From CADCWK01 sp964244115 (GTDB taxonomy: Bacteria; Chloroflexota; Chloroflexia; Thermomicrobiales; UBA6265): a DNA stretch of 64,000 nt. The notes below the pieces were generated by a model. That model had not been told where the DNA came from. It searched no databases and saw nothing but the letters and a program-made list of their open reading frames with translations. The translations under genes were made by a program, and so were the position numbers. Location of the stretch: the NCBI GenBank assembly GCA_964244115.1, contig CAXTHM010000014.1, positions 1 through 64,000 on the forward strand. Reading direction: 5' to 3'. Of the stretch, positions 25,796-33,788 are shown one piece after another. Position 1 is the stretch's first letter. The number at the start of each line of letters is the position of its first letter.

Positions 25796-26710
25796 ATGTC
25801 CACGACCACGCCATCCGACCTCCTCAGCACGCTCTCCGAGGGCATGGCCGACGCCGTCGCCCATGCCGCCAGCGCCATCGTCACCGTCAACGGCCGTCGC
25901 CGCCTGCCGGCCAGCGGCATCGTCTGGGACGCCCAAACCGTCGTCACCGCCAGCCACGTCGTCGAGCGCGATGACAACCTCACGATCGGCCTGCCGGACG
26001 GCACGACCGTCCCGGCGACACTGGTCGGCCGCGACCACGGCAGCGACCTCGTCGTCCTCTCCGCCGAACTGGGCGGGATCGCCCCGATCGCGCGGGCGGC
26101 GCACCCTGCCCGCGTCGGTCAGCTCGCCCTCGCCATCGGCCGGGCCGGTTCGGACGGCGTCCGGGCGACCTTCGGCGCGATCAGCACCGTCGGCGGCGCC
26201 TGGCGGACGATCAACGGCAGCAAGGTCTCGGGCTACGTCCGGGCCGAACTGACGATGCTGCCGGGCTTCTCCGGTGGGCCGCTCGTCTCGACCGCCGGTG
26301 AACTGATCGGGCTCAACACCAGCGCCCTCGGCCGCGACGGCGGGATCACCCTGCCGGTCTCCGCGATCGAGCCGATCGTCGCCGATCTCCGGGAGCACGG
26401 CCGCCTCCGCCGCGGCTACCTCGGCATCGCCAGCCAGAGCGTCGACATCCCGGCCAGCATGGTCGAGACCGTCGCGACGGGGCAGGCCCACGGCCTCCTG
26501 ATCGTCCACGTCGAGCCCGACGGCCCGGCCCACACCGCCGGTCTGCTGCTCGGCGACGTCCTGCTGACGATCGATGGTCAGCCGGTCACGGACACGGGCA
26601 CGCTCCAGGAGCAGCTCGGCCCCGAGACGGTCGGCACGGCCCTCGGCGCTCGCACCCTGCGCGGTGGTGCGATCATGGATCTGACCATTACGGTCGGCAC
26701 CCGGCAGTGA
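25796..26710 (+). CDS. HtrA/DegP-type serine protease with one PDZ domain
   Basis: A trypsin-fold protease of 304 residues with catalytic triad H54 (VTASHVVE), D84 (DHGSDLVVLS) and S159 (MLPGFSGGPLV); the usual GNSGGP is GFSGGP here. One PDZ domain follows (about 205-300: GYLGIASQSVDIPAS; VEPDGPAHTAGLLLGDVLLT). There is no signal peptide or membrane anchor, so it probably acts in the cytoplasm, unlike classical DegP. The ATG follows AGGAAGG. Its TGA overlaps the GTG of a LuxR-type regulator, so the two are made together. Confidence 0.92.
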   Translation: MSTTTPSDLLSTLSEGMADAVAHAASAIVTVNGRRRLPASGIVWDAQTVVTASHVVERDDNLTIGLPDGTTVPATLVGRDHGSDLVVLSAELGGIAPIARAAHPARVGQLALAIGRAGSDGVRATFGAISTVGGAWRTINGSKVSGYVRAELTMLPGFSGGPLVSTAGELIGLNTSALGRDGGITLPVSAIEPIVADLREHGRLRRGYLGIASQSVDIPASMVETVATGQAHGLLIVHVEPDGPAHTAGLLLGDVLLTIDGQPVTDTGTLQEQLGPETVGTALGARTLRGGAIMDLTITVGTRQ

Positions 26711-27495
26711 GTGCGCTGCTGGCACCGGGGTTGCCTGCACAGGCGGCAGGGCGGCGCCCCACGCCGACCCTCGGCGTCGTCGCCACCAAGGACGGACCCG
26801 TCGCCATGGCCGTGCTGATGTCGCCAACCGGAATCGACGAGACACCCGACCAGCCGACGCTGGTCCGGGTGCTTGTCCTGGCGCGCTCCCCGGCGGTCCG
26901 GGCCGGGCTGGGGGCGCTGCTGACGACGGACGACCGGATCGTGATGGTCACGACGCCGGGCGTCGCGAGCGGCTGGCTCCGGACGAGCGATCCGCGGCTC
27001 GACGCCCCGGAGCCGCTCGACGCGATCGTCGTCGATCTGCCCAGCTTCGACCCGTCGGCGCTGGACGACATCGCCGAGCGATTCCCCGGCACCCCGATGA
27101 TCCTGCTCGGCGGCGACCCGGCCGCCTCGCCGCCGCTGGTCGACGCCCCGACCGGCTACCTGAGTACCGACGCCGACAGCGCGTCCCTGATGGCGGCGGT
27201 CCACGCCGTCGTCGCCGGGCTGACCGTGATCGACCCGGCGCTGGTGACGCGGTTCGGCGCCCGTCCGGGGACGCCCTCCGCGCCGGACGGCGGTGGGGAG
27301 ACGCTGACCCCGCGGGAGCGCGAGGTCCTGCGGCTCGTCGCCGAGGGGCTGCCGAACAAGACGATCGCCCGCGAACTCGGGATCAGCGAGCACACCGCCA
27401 AGTTCCACGTCGGCTCACTGCTGGCGAAGCTCGACGCCGGCAGCCGGACCGAGGCCGTCACCACGGCCACTCGGCGGGGCCTACTGACGGTTTGA
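26707..27495 (+). CDS. LuxR-family regulator with atypical receiver domain
   Basis: A 262-residue regulator. The C-terminal HTH is canonical (LTPREREVLRLVAEGLPNKT; ELGISEHTAKFHVGSLLAKL). The preceding 120 residues have a receiver-like fold, with an Asp in AIVVDLPSFDPSALDD. The acidic pair expected after the first strand is absent (VLVLARSPAVRAGL) and the switch Lys is not evident, so phosphorylation is doubtful. GTG 26707 overlaps the HtrA stop. It may control or respond to the protease; this is an inference from coupling alone. An internal ATG (26806) is an alternative start. Confidence 0.88.
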   Translation: MSALLAPGLPAQAAGRRPTPTLGVVATKDGPVAMAVLMSPTGIDETPDQPTLVRVLVLARSPAVRAGLGALLTTDDRIVMVTTPGVASGWLRTSDPRLDAPEPLDAIVVDLPSFDPSALDDIAERFPGTPMILLGGDPAASPPLVDAPTGYLSTDADSASLMAAVHAVVAGLTVIDPALVTRFGARPGTPSAPDGGGETLTPREREVLRLVAEGLPNKTIARELGISEHTAKFHVGSLLAKLDAGSRTEAVTTATRRGLLTV

Positions 27496-27638
27496 TCTGG
27501 CGGTCGATGACCGGACGTTACCTGGACTGATGAATACGCCGACAGATCACCCCGGCGCTTCGCCATTCCGTGAGGCGCTGGTGTGGTCTGTCGTTCATGC
27601 GTCGCGGATACAAGGAAAGTCCTGAACAGGCCGCTTTT

Positions 27639-27670
27639 CCGGGCGCTAAAGCGACCCGGCTCAGGGGTGA
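27639..27670 (-). repeat. Family B hairpin repeat, copy 3 (GCTCAG flavour)
   Basis: CCGGGCGCTAAAGCGACCCG followed by GCTCAGGGGTGA. It is the first of six copies within 450 bases in the gap between convergent genes (27496-28103), where no gene is seen. Confidence 0.8.
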
Positions 27671-27716
27671 TTCCTGGAGTTGGCTGGCGGAGATGCGAAG
27701 CGGCAGATCATCCGGG

Positions 27717-27750
27717 ACCGGGCGCTAAAGCCGCCCGGCAACCCGAAGAT
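27717..27750 (-). repeat. Family B hairpin repeat, copy 4 (GGCAAC flavour)
   Basis: ACCGGGCGCTAAAGCCGCCC followed by GGCAACCCGAAGAT. Same orientation as copy 3. Confidence 0.8.
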
Positions 27751-27812
27751 GGGCGGCGCTGTTGGGGATCAACGCGGCAACTGGTGGGGAGCAGTGGCAG
27801 ATGTTTTTGGTC

Positions 27813-27839
27813 GTTGCCGGGTGACTTTGGCGCCCGGTC
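27813..27839 (+). repeat. Family B hairpin repeat, copy 5
   Basis: GTTGCCGGGTGACTTTGGCG followed by CCCGGT. Opposite orientation to copies 3 and 4, so it may serve the minus-strand gene downstream. Confidence 0.75.
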
Positions 27840-27869
27840 ATGCTGGAACCTCGAATGCTCGCCAATCTC

Positions 27870-27899
27870 CCCTGAGCCGGGTCGCTTTAGCGCCCGGTT
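27870..27899 (+). repeat. Family B hairpin repeat, copy 6 (CTGAGCC flavour)
   Basis: CCCTGAGCCGGGTCGCTTTA followed by GCGCCCGGTT. Confidence 0.8.
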
Positions 27900-27985
27900 A
27901 CGCCGACCGCCGACCGGCAACCCCAAGATCGTCTGCCGCTACCTCCACCATTCACCGCGTTGATCCCCAACATCACCGCCCATCT

Positions 27986-28015
27986 TCGTGTTGCCGGGCG
28001 GCTTTAGCGCCCGGT
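27986..28015 (+). repeat. Family B hairpin repeat, copy 7 (GTTGCC flavour)
   Basis: TTCGTGTTGCCGGGCGGCTT followed by TAGCGCCCGG. Perfect 7-base-pair stem. Confidence 0.8.
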
Positions 28016-28050
28016 TGCGCTGGCGGATTCACCCAGATTCGTCACCCATC

Positions 28051-28082
28051 ACCTCTGAGCCGGGTCGCTTTAGCGCCCGGTT
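28051..28082 (+). repeat. Family B hairpin repeat, copy 8 (CTGAGCC flavour)
   Basis: ACCTCTGAGCCGGGTCGCTT followed by TAGCGCCCGGTT. It ends about 20 bases from the stop of the convergent enolase-superfamily gene and may form its mRNA 3' end. Confidence 0.8.
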
Positions 28083-28103
28083 GCGCCAACCGACCGCCGA
28101 CTG

Positions 28104-29312
28104 CTACTCGTTGACCAGTTGCTCCGCGGCATCGACCGATGGGTCCGGCGCCGGGGACGGTCGGCTGCCCTCGCGGCGCTCCCAGCCGGGGGCGAACAGC
28201 GGCAGGAAGTTGCTCACCTCGTACGGGTGCTTGGCGATCTCGGTCCAGTTCAGGTCCACACCCAGCCCCGGCCGGTCCGGGATGACAATCTTGCCGTCGA
28301 CGAGCTCGACCGGGTGATCGACGATCTCGCGCTCCCAGTCGACGTTGAACTCGTCGAACAGTTCCTGCACCAGCAGGTTCGGCGACGACGCGCTGATCTG
28401 GATGCAGGACGCCGTCGAGAGCGGCCCCTGGGCGTTGTGGGGCGCGATCACGGCGTAGTGGGCGTCCGCCATCGCCGCGACCTGGCGCGTCTTCCAGATC
28501 CCGCCGAGGTTGCCCGGCTCCGGCTGGATGATGTGGACGGCGTTGTGGGCCAGCAGTTCCGCGAACTGGTGCGTGCTGGTCAGGCTCTCACCCGTCGCGA
28601 CCGGGACGGTCAGCTTGCGGGCGACCTCGACGACGCTGTCGATCTTCTGGTGGGCGGTCGGCTCCTCGAACCAGGTCGGCGCGAACTCCTCCAGCCGCGA
28701 CCCCACCCAGACCGCCTCGGCGACGCTGAACCGGCAGTGGCCCTCGATCATGATCTCGATGTCCGGCCCGACGGCCTCGCGGACGGCCCGGACGATCTCG
28801 ATCGAGAGGTGGCGCTCGCTCGGCACCATCGTCCGCCAGGCCGCGCCGAACGGGTCGAACTTCAGCGCCTTGTAGCCGCGCCCGACGACCATCGCCGCCC
28901 GCTCGGCGAAGGACTCCGGCGTCCGCGGCCCGGCGTACCAGCCGTTGGCGTAGGCCGGCAACGCGTCGTGGCACTGCCCGCCGATCAGATCGTAGATCGG
29001 CCGGCCGGTGGCCTTGCCGATGATGTCCCAGCAGGCGGTCTCGACGGCGGCGACCGCGTTCATATGGATCTGTCCGCCCTCGGAGTAGACATCACGGACC
29101 ATGCGCTGGTAGATCGTCTCGACCTGGAACGGGTCCATCCCCTCGAAGCGCGGCGTCAGCTCATGGATGGCCGCCTCGACGGTCCTGGCGAAGGCGTTGA
29201 GCGTCCCCTCGCCGATCCCGTACAGCCCCGGCTGGTCGGTATCGAGCCGGACGAACAGCCAGTTCTTCCACGGGTTGCCGACGAGATAGGTGGTCACGCG
29301 GGTGATACGCAT
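28104..29312 (-). CDS. Enolase-superfamily sugar-acid dehydratase (mandelate racemase group)
   Basis: A 402-residue enzyme with capping domain and (beta/alpha)7-beta barrel. The K-x-D motif lies in ALKFDPFG (K151, D153). Metal ligands are placed at E190 in MIEGHCRF, E216 in WFEEP and E242 in VATGES, with a catalytic histidine H292 in VIAPHNAQGP. The EGH and PHN signatures fit the galactonate/gluconate dehydratase-like subgroup, which removes water from sugar acids to give 2-keto-3-deoxy acids; the substrate is uncertain. ATG 29312 follows AGGAGAAG and is preferred over an upstream start at 29534. It is convergent with the LuxR gene across the family B cluster. Confidence 0.9.
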   Translation of the reverse strand: MRITRVTTYLVGNPWKNWLFVRLDTDQPGLYGIGEGTLNAFARTVEAAIHELTPRFEGMDPFQVETIYQRMVRDVYSEGGQIHMNAVAAVETACWDIIGKATGRPIYDLIGGQCHDALPAYANGWYAGPRTPESFAERAAMVVGRGYKALKFDPFGAAWRTMVPSERHLSIEIVRAVREAVGPDIEIMIEGHCRFSVAEAVWVGSRLEEFAPTWFEEPTAHQKIDSVVEVARKLTVPVATGESLTSTHQFAELLAHNAVHIIQPEPGNLGGIWKTRQVAAMADAHYAVIAPHNAQGPLSTASCIQISASSPNLLVQELFDEFNVDWEREIVDHPVELVDGKIVIPDRPGLGVDLNWTEIAKHPYEVSNFLPLFAPGWERREGSRPSPAPDPSVDAAEQLVNE

Positions 29313-29512
29313 CGGGTCTTCTCCTGCATCCTGTGCACCCTGGCACGGCGCCACGCCATTGCGGTCCGCCGGGATGATAGCGCGATCGCCCACGGCGCCA
29401 CCTGCCCGGGATGATCGGCTCCTGACCGGAGACGCGCTGCCCGGAGCTGTCGGTCGCACGATAGAATGGAGACGGCAGGAGCGTCCGAACGGATCACGGA
29501 TCGAGGAGAGCG

Positions 29513-29848
29513 ATGGACGGACGGACGACCACAACCCCGTCGTTACCGGCGATCCTGACCGACCGTCTGGGCGAGATCGCCGCGGTCTGTCGGGAGTACG
29601 GGGTGCGCGAACTCTACGTCTTCGGCTCGGCCGTCCACGGCACGTTCGATCCGGAGACGAGCGATCTCGACTTCATGGTCAACCTGGGGGAGTACGAGCT
29701 GGAGATCGCCAGTCGGTATGTCCGGTTCTACGAGGCCCTAAGAGCAGTGTTTGATCGAGACATTGATCTCATAACGGTACGTTCGAGGGGTAGCGACCGT
29801 TTTCTGGCGCGTGTCATCGAGACGCGCGAGCTTCTCTATGCCGCCTAG
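29513..29848 (+). CDS. MNT-type nucleotidyltransferase (antitoxin of MNT-HEPN pair)
   Basis: A 111-residue minimal nucleotidyltransferase. The active site is complete: FGSAVHGTFDPETSDLDFMV gives GS at 38-39 and D51/D53, and a third Asp is in DRDIDLI. Proteins of this class inactivate a partner HEPN ribonuclease, in studied cases by adding AMP to a tyrosine near the HEPN motif. The ATG lies 10 bases after GAGGAGAG. Its end overlaps the start of the HEPN gene, which is frameshifted. Confidence 0.9.
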   Translation: MDGRTTTTPSLPAILTDRLGEIAAVCREYGVRELYVFGSAVHGTFDPETSDLDFMVNLGEYELEIASRYVRFYEALRAVFDRDIDLITVRSRGSDRFLARVIETRELLYAA

Positions 29849-30199
29849 GCGCGGTCGTAGTGTCGAGGATTCGCTGCGAGACGCCCTGCTTGCCGCAACG
29901 AAATCATCGAATGGACCAGCAACAAGACCTTCACCGATTACACGACTGACAAACGGATGCGGTACTCCCTTGAACGTCAGTTCGAGGTTCTGGGTGAGTC
30001 ACTGAATGCCGCTGATCGCATCGAGGAGAATCTTCGGCACACGATTCCGGAGATCGGCGAATTCATCGGATTGCGGAACGTCATTGCTCACGCGTACTTC
30101 CGGATCGACGACGAAGTCATCTGGTCGGCGATCCGGGTTGACATCCGCTCATTCAGACAAGGATCGTTGACTATCTCGGAGGCGATCACGATCCAGTGA
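29838..30199 (+). pseudogene. HEPN-domain toxin, frameshifted
   Basis: The frame beginning at ATG 29838 (PPRRGRSVEDSLRDALLAAT) breaks near 29900. The expected continuation (EIIEWTSNKTFTDYTTDKRM, then YSLERQFEVLGESLN) runs in the next frame to the stop at 30199. One missing base in GCCGCAACGAAATC explains the shift. The joined product would be about 120 residues with an intact HEPN motif R-x4-H (RNVIAH), typical of the MNT-associated HEPN RNases. A shorter independent product from ATG 29957 would retain the motif but lack the first helices. The toxin is therefore probably inactive unless the shift is an error or is bypassed. Confidence 0.75.
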
Positions 30200-30558
30200 C
30201 GATGACCCCGATCACTCCGTCGATGAGAACGCTCAATACCGTCAATCGCCCTTAGGCGCCGCAGAACCGGACGCCGCTATCGAGCGTTAGGTTAGGTAAT
30301 GGCCCGGGCCACCCCGTCCGGATAGCGCCAGGGTTGTCCCGATCGGACCATCAACCGGATGGGTCGGTCGTCTTGACGCCCGGTCAACGCGCTGTCAGCA
30401 TTGCTTTCAAACGCCCCCTCAGGCGATGTGATCCGCGCCCGATCCGGCCCGCGCACCGAACCCGGGACCGCCGCATCGTCGCCGGCGCCGGTCCGGCGGC
30501 CCTTCGACCGGGCCGCCAGCGGGACCGATCTCTCACCCAGCCTGGAGTACTCGTCCGC
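30200..30558. other. Intergenic stretch before the penicillin-binding protein gene
   Basis: About 360 bases. No repeat-family copy with a full hairpin, RNA gene or terminator is recognised. The frame of the following gene is open back to 30334, but the composition there is not protein-like. CTGGAG 12 bases before GTG 30559 is the only translation signal noted. Confidence 0.4.
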
Positions 30559-33105
30559 GTGAATCAGTACCGCCGCCCCTCGTACGCCATGGCCCCACCC
30601 ACCCGCTCGGCCCGCTGGCCGTGGGCGCTGCTGATCGTCGTACTGCTCGCGATCGGCGCGATCGGCGCCCTGATCATCACCGACGGCAACCTCACCGGTG
30701 GCGACGACGGCCCCGAGACCGTGCCCGGTCCCAACGGCGAGATGATCATCGTCTCGCGGACCAGTCCGTCCGGAGAGGCGTCGGCGTCGGCGCCGGTCGC
30801 GTCGGCACCGACCGACGATGACGCGGGATCGGCCGGCGACCCGGCCGCGAGCCCGGCCGATGGCAGCGCCCTCGCCAGTGCCGGGCCGACGGTCCCGCTC
30901 CCGACGTCGACGCCGGCTGGCCCGACCAACACCGAGCTGGCCGCGGACTGGGCGGCGACCTGGCAGACCGGCGATTTCCAGGCGATGTACGGTCTGCTCA
31001 GCGACGCGGCCAGGGACACGATCTCCGAGGACGACTTCGTGGCTCGCTACCAGGCGATCTACGACCGCGCCACGATCACCAACGTCGTCGTCACGCTCGG
31101 CACCGACCCGCTGGCCGCCGACGCCGACGCCGTCCCGTTCAACGCCGCATTCACCTCGACGGCGCTCGGCGAGTTCGATCAGGACAACACCCTGCCGCTG
31201 GTTCAGCAGAACGGGGTCTGGACCGTCGACTGGACGCCGTCAGCGATCTTCGACGGGCTCGACGACGACGGCTGCGTCGACCTCCAGAGCGACCCGACCG
31301 AGCGCGGCCGCATCCTCGACCGCAACGGCGAGATCCTCGCGCGGGACGATTTCTTCGACATCATCGGGGTCGACACCGGCGCGATCACCGACGCGGACGG
31401 CCTGAACCGCGGTCTGGCCAGTCTGCTCGGGATGAGCGCGGATGACGTCGCCGCGGCCTGGGCCAATGGCGTCGACGGTCAGTTCACTCCGATCCGTGGG
31501 CTCCCCGAGCGTCAGGTGACGCCGGAGATGCTCGGCGAATTCGACCTGATCGACGGTGTCCAGGTCCAGCGGACCTCGGGTCGCTCCTACCCGTTCGGCG
31601 CCGTCGCGGCCCACATCACCGGCTACGTCACGGTTGCGAGCGAGGAGGACATCGCCGCCGACCCGACCATCGCCGCCGGCAGCACGATCGGCCGGTCGGG
31701 ACTCGAGGCGGGGGCCAACGACACGCTGGCCGGTGTCTCCGGGCTGGCGCTCTCGGTCGTGGACTGCACCTCCCGGGCGACCCGATCCACGATCGCCGAG
31801 CGGGCGGCCGTGCCAGGGCAGGACCTGATCCTGACGATCGACATCGGCCTCCAGCAGGCGGTCGACAAGGTGCTGACCGACGTCGAGGGCACGGATGAGC
31901 GCGGCAGCGCCGTCCTGCTCGACCCGCGCAACGGGGCGGTCCTGGCGATGGCCTCCCACCCGACCTACGACCCCAACGGCTTCGTGCTCGGGTTCGACGA
32001 GAAAGCGCTGGCCCGGATCAACGACGACACGCTCGCCCCGCTTCGCAACCGCGCCGCTGACAGTGCCTATCCAGTCGGATCGATCTTCAAGATCATCACG
32101 ATGGCCGCCGGGATGGCCCACCTCGGCTACGACGAGACCACCGTCCTGGAATGCCCGTCGTCGTACGAACTCAACGGCAACATCTACAACGACTGGGTGG
32201 TCGAGTGGGGCGAGCAGCCGCAGGGGCAACTGACGCTTCACGACGCCCTTGTCCAGTCCTGCAACACCGTCTTCTATGACATCGGCGCCAAACTGGACCA
32301 GCAGGACGACCTGTTCCTGCCCGACATGGCCCGGTCGTTCGGGCTTGGCGCGCCGACCAACATCCCGTACCTGCCCGAAGTCGGCGGGACCGTCCCCGAC
32401 GCCGCCTGGAAGGCGGAAGTCATCAGCGACGGCTGGTCGACCGGCGACGCGATCAACCTCGCGATCGGACAGGGTTTCCTCGAAGCGACCCCGCTCCAGA
32501 TGGCCAACGCCTACGCGACGATGGCCAACGGCGGCACGCTGCTGGAGCCGTACATGGTCGAGTACACCCAGATCCCCGGCGGCCCCGCCACCCGCGTCGG
32601 TGAGCGCAAGGAGGTCGGCCAGGTGCCACTCGACGCCACCCAGGTCGGCCAGATCCAGCAGGCGCTCCGCGACCAGACCAGCAACGCCGAGGAGCGCGGC
32701 TCGGCCCGGGTCTTCGGGGCCGCCTACCCGTTCGCGATCGCCGGCAAGACCGGGACGTCCGAGAGCTCGACCGAGCGCGGCAGCCAGCCCCACTCCTGGT
32801 TCGCCGCCTTCGGCCCCTGGGAGGACACCAGTTCCGTCCCGACGATCGCGTCCATCGTGATGCTGGAGAACAAGGGCGAGGGCGGCAAGGTCGCGGCCCC
32901 GGCGACCAAGGCGATCTACGACTACTACATGACGACCGACCTCGCCGACCGGACCGACAGCGACGGGTCACCACCGCAGGCCATCGAGCCCGACCCGGCC
33001 GAACAGTACCCGGCCACCCTGCCGGCCACCTCGCCGGCCCCGAGTACGAGCGGCCGCCGTCGCAAGGCGACCGTCCGGCTGCGTCCACGTCGCGTGGACG
33101 CATGA
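30559..33105 (+). CDS. Penicillin-binding protein with MecA-type N-terminal domain
   Basis: Class B transpeptidase of 848 residues that would cross-link peptidoglycan outside the membrane. One N-terminal membrane helix (ALLIVVLLAIGAIGALII) is followed by a Ser/Ala/Pro-rich linker. An NTF2-like MecA_N domain comes next (ADWAATWQTGDFQAMYGLLS), then the dimerisation domain (RGRILDRNGEILARD) and the transpeptidase domain. The catalytic motifs are S508-x-x-K511 in PVGSIFKIIT, S567-C-N in VQSCNTVFYD, and K730-T-G in AGKTGTSE. GTG 30559 is chosen; ATG 30589 is an alternative. The MecA-like N-terminal domain is also normal in many non-resistant Gram-positive-type PBPs. Confidence 0.92.
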   Translation: MNQYRRPSYAMAPPTRSARWPWALLIVVLLAIGAIGALIITDGNLTGGDDGPETVPGPNGEMIIVSRTSPSGEASASAPVASAPTDDDAGSAGDPAASPADGSALASAGPTVPLPTSTPAGPTNTELAADWAATWQTGDFQAMYGLLSDAARDTISEDDFVARYQAIYDRATITNVVVTLGTDPLAADADAVPFNAAFTSTALGEFDQDNTLPLVQQNGVWTVDWTPSAIFDGLDDDGCVDLQSDPTERGRILDRNGEILARDDFFDIIGVDTGAITDADGLNRGLASLLGMSADDVAAAWANGVDGQFTPIRGLPERQVTPEMLGEFDLIDGVQVQRTSGRSYPFGAVAAHITGYVTVASEEDIAADPTIAAGSTIGRSGLEAGANDTLAGVSGLALSVVDCTSRATRSTIAERAAVPGQDLILTIDIGLQQAVDKVLTDVEGTDERGSAVLLDPRNGAVLAMASHPTYDPNGFVLGFDEKALARINDDTLAPLRNRAADSAYPVGSIFKIITMAAGMAHLGYDETTVLECPSSYELNGNIYNDWVVEWGEQPQGQLTLHDALVQSCNTVFYDIGAKLDQQDDLFLPDMARSFGLGAPTNIPYLPEVGGTVPDAAWKAEVISDGWSTGDAINLAIGQGFLEATPLQMANAYATMANGGTLLEPYMVEYTQIPGGPATRVGERKEVGQVPLDATQVGQIQQALRDQTSNAEERGSARVFGAAYPFAIAGKTGTSESSTERGSQPHSWFAAFGPWEDTSSVPTIASIVMLENKGEGGKVAAPATKAIYDYYMTTDLADRTDSDGSPPQAIEPDPAEQYPATLPATSPAPSTSGRRRKATVRLRPRRVDA

Positions 33106-33309
33106 CGGGTTCTCATGAACCTTGTCGATGGGTCGGAGTCGACGACGTCGAGGGGGGGGGTCGATGACCTCGTCGCGCGTGGCGTCCGGATCGAGCGGTA
33201 CGGCGGGATGGACCAGGACGAGCGCGGCATCGACCGCGGCGGCGGACCGCCGATCGCCTGGTTCACGGACCCCGCCGGGAACGTCCTGTCGGTGATCAGC
33301 GGGACCTGA
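33106..33309 (+). pseudogene. Remnant of a VOC (glyoxalase/bleomycin-resistance fold) protein
   Basis: Only the last beta-alpha-beta part of a VOC domain is left: VDDLVARGVRIERYGG and PPIAWFTDPAGNVLSVI. The latter is the usual C-terminal signature of that family. The preceding segment VGVDDVE is in a different frame, with the switch at a run of nine G residues (33152-33160). No upstream half of the domain is found. It has probably decayed; a 64-codon frame from 33115 remains open. Confidence 0.6.
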
Positions 33310-33391
33310 CGAGATCGAGAACACGCCGCGACCGGAGCCCGGCCCGTTGCCCGACACACCGTGCGACGGCCCAGTACGCAGCCGGTTCTCG

Positions 33392-33420
33392 CATTGCCGG
33401 GCGGCTGCGGCGCCCGGTCA
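33392..33420 (+). repeat. Family B hairpin repeat, copy 9
   Basis: GCATTGCCGGGCGGCTGCGG followed by CGCCCGGTC. It lies in the 33310-33788 gap, where no gene is seen. Confidence 0.7.
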
Positions 33421-33513
33421 GAGGCAATTGCTTTCGGATTTCGTCGGCAGTGAAGCTAGCATCAGGTGACAGGTCACGAGCGGCCGATTCCATTCATCAA
33501 TATTCGTGAATCA

Positions 33514-33550
33514 CCCCTGAGCCGGGCGGCTTTAGCCTCCGGGTGCGCCA
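33514..33550 (+). repeat. Family B hairpin repeat, copy 10 (degenerate)
   Basis: CCCCTGAGCCGGGCGGCTTT, then AGCCTCCGGGTGCGCC; the right arm is altered, so the stem is imperfect. Confidence 0.65.
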
Positions 33551-33579
33551 ACGGGCGAGCCCGGAAAGTCGAGCATTTT

Positions 33580-33610
33580 CGAGTTGCCGGGCGGCTTCAG
33601 CACTCGGTCC
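33580..33610 (+). repeat. Family B hairpin repeat, copy 11 (degenerate)
   Basis: CGAGTTGCCGGGCGGCTTCA, then GCACTCGGTCC. It is about 180 bases before the first gene of the ubiquitin-like operon. Confidence 0.65.
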
Positions 33611-33788
33611 GGAGCGCTCGCTTCATGGAGTCCGTCCGGGAGAGAAGCGCAGTCCTGGAGGCGATCACCGCAACAGCACCGCCCGGCCCATCCGGCCCGT
33701 GGATACATCGACCGGCAGCCCCTATCATTGTCCGCACGCCTGTTCGCGTCGTTCCCACAGCCCCTCGCCCGAAGGAGACTGGCCCGCG

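Noticed and set aside
27639..28082. Possible CRISPR array in the family B cluster
   Set aside because: The repeats are inverted relative to each other, spacing is irregular, two flank types are mixed, and no cas gene is present.
30334..30558. An N-terminal extension of the penicillin-binding protein
   Set aside because: The residues are Arg/Pro-rich and unlike any PBP N-terminus. The membrane helix follows the GTG at 30559 as expected.
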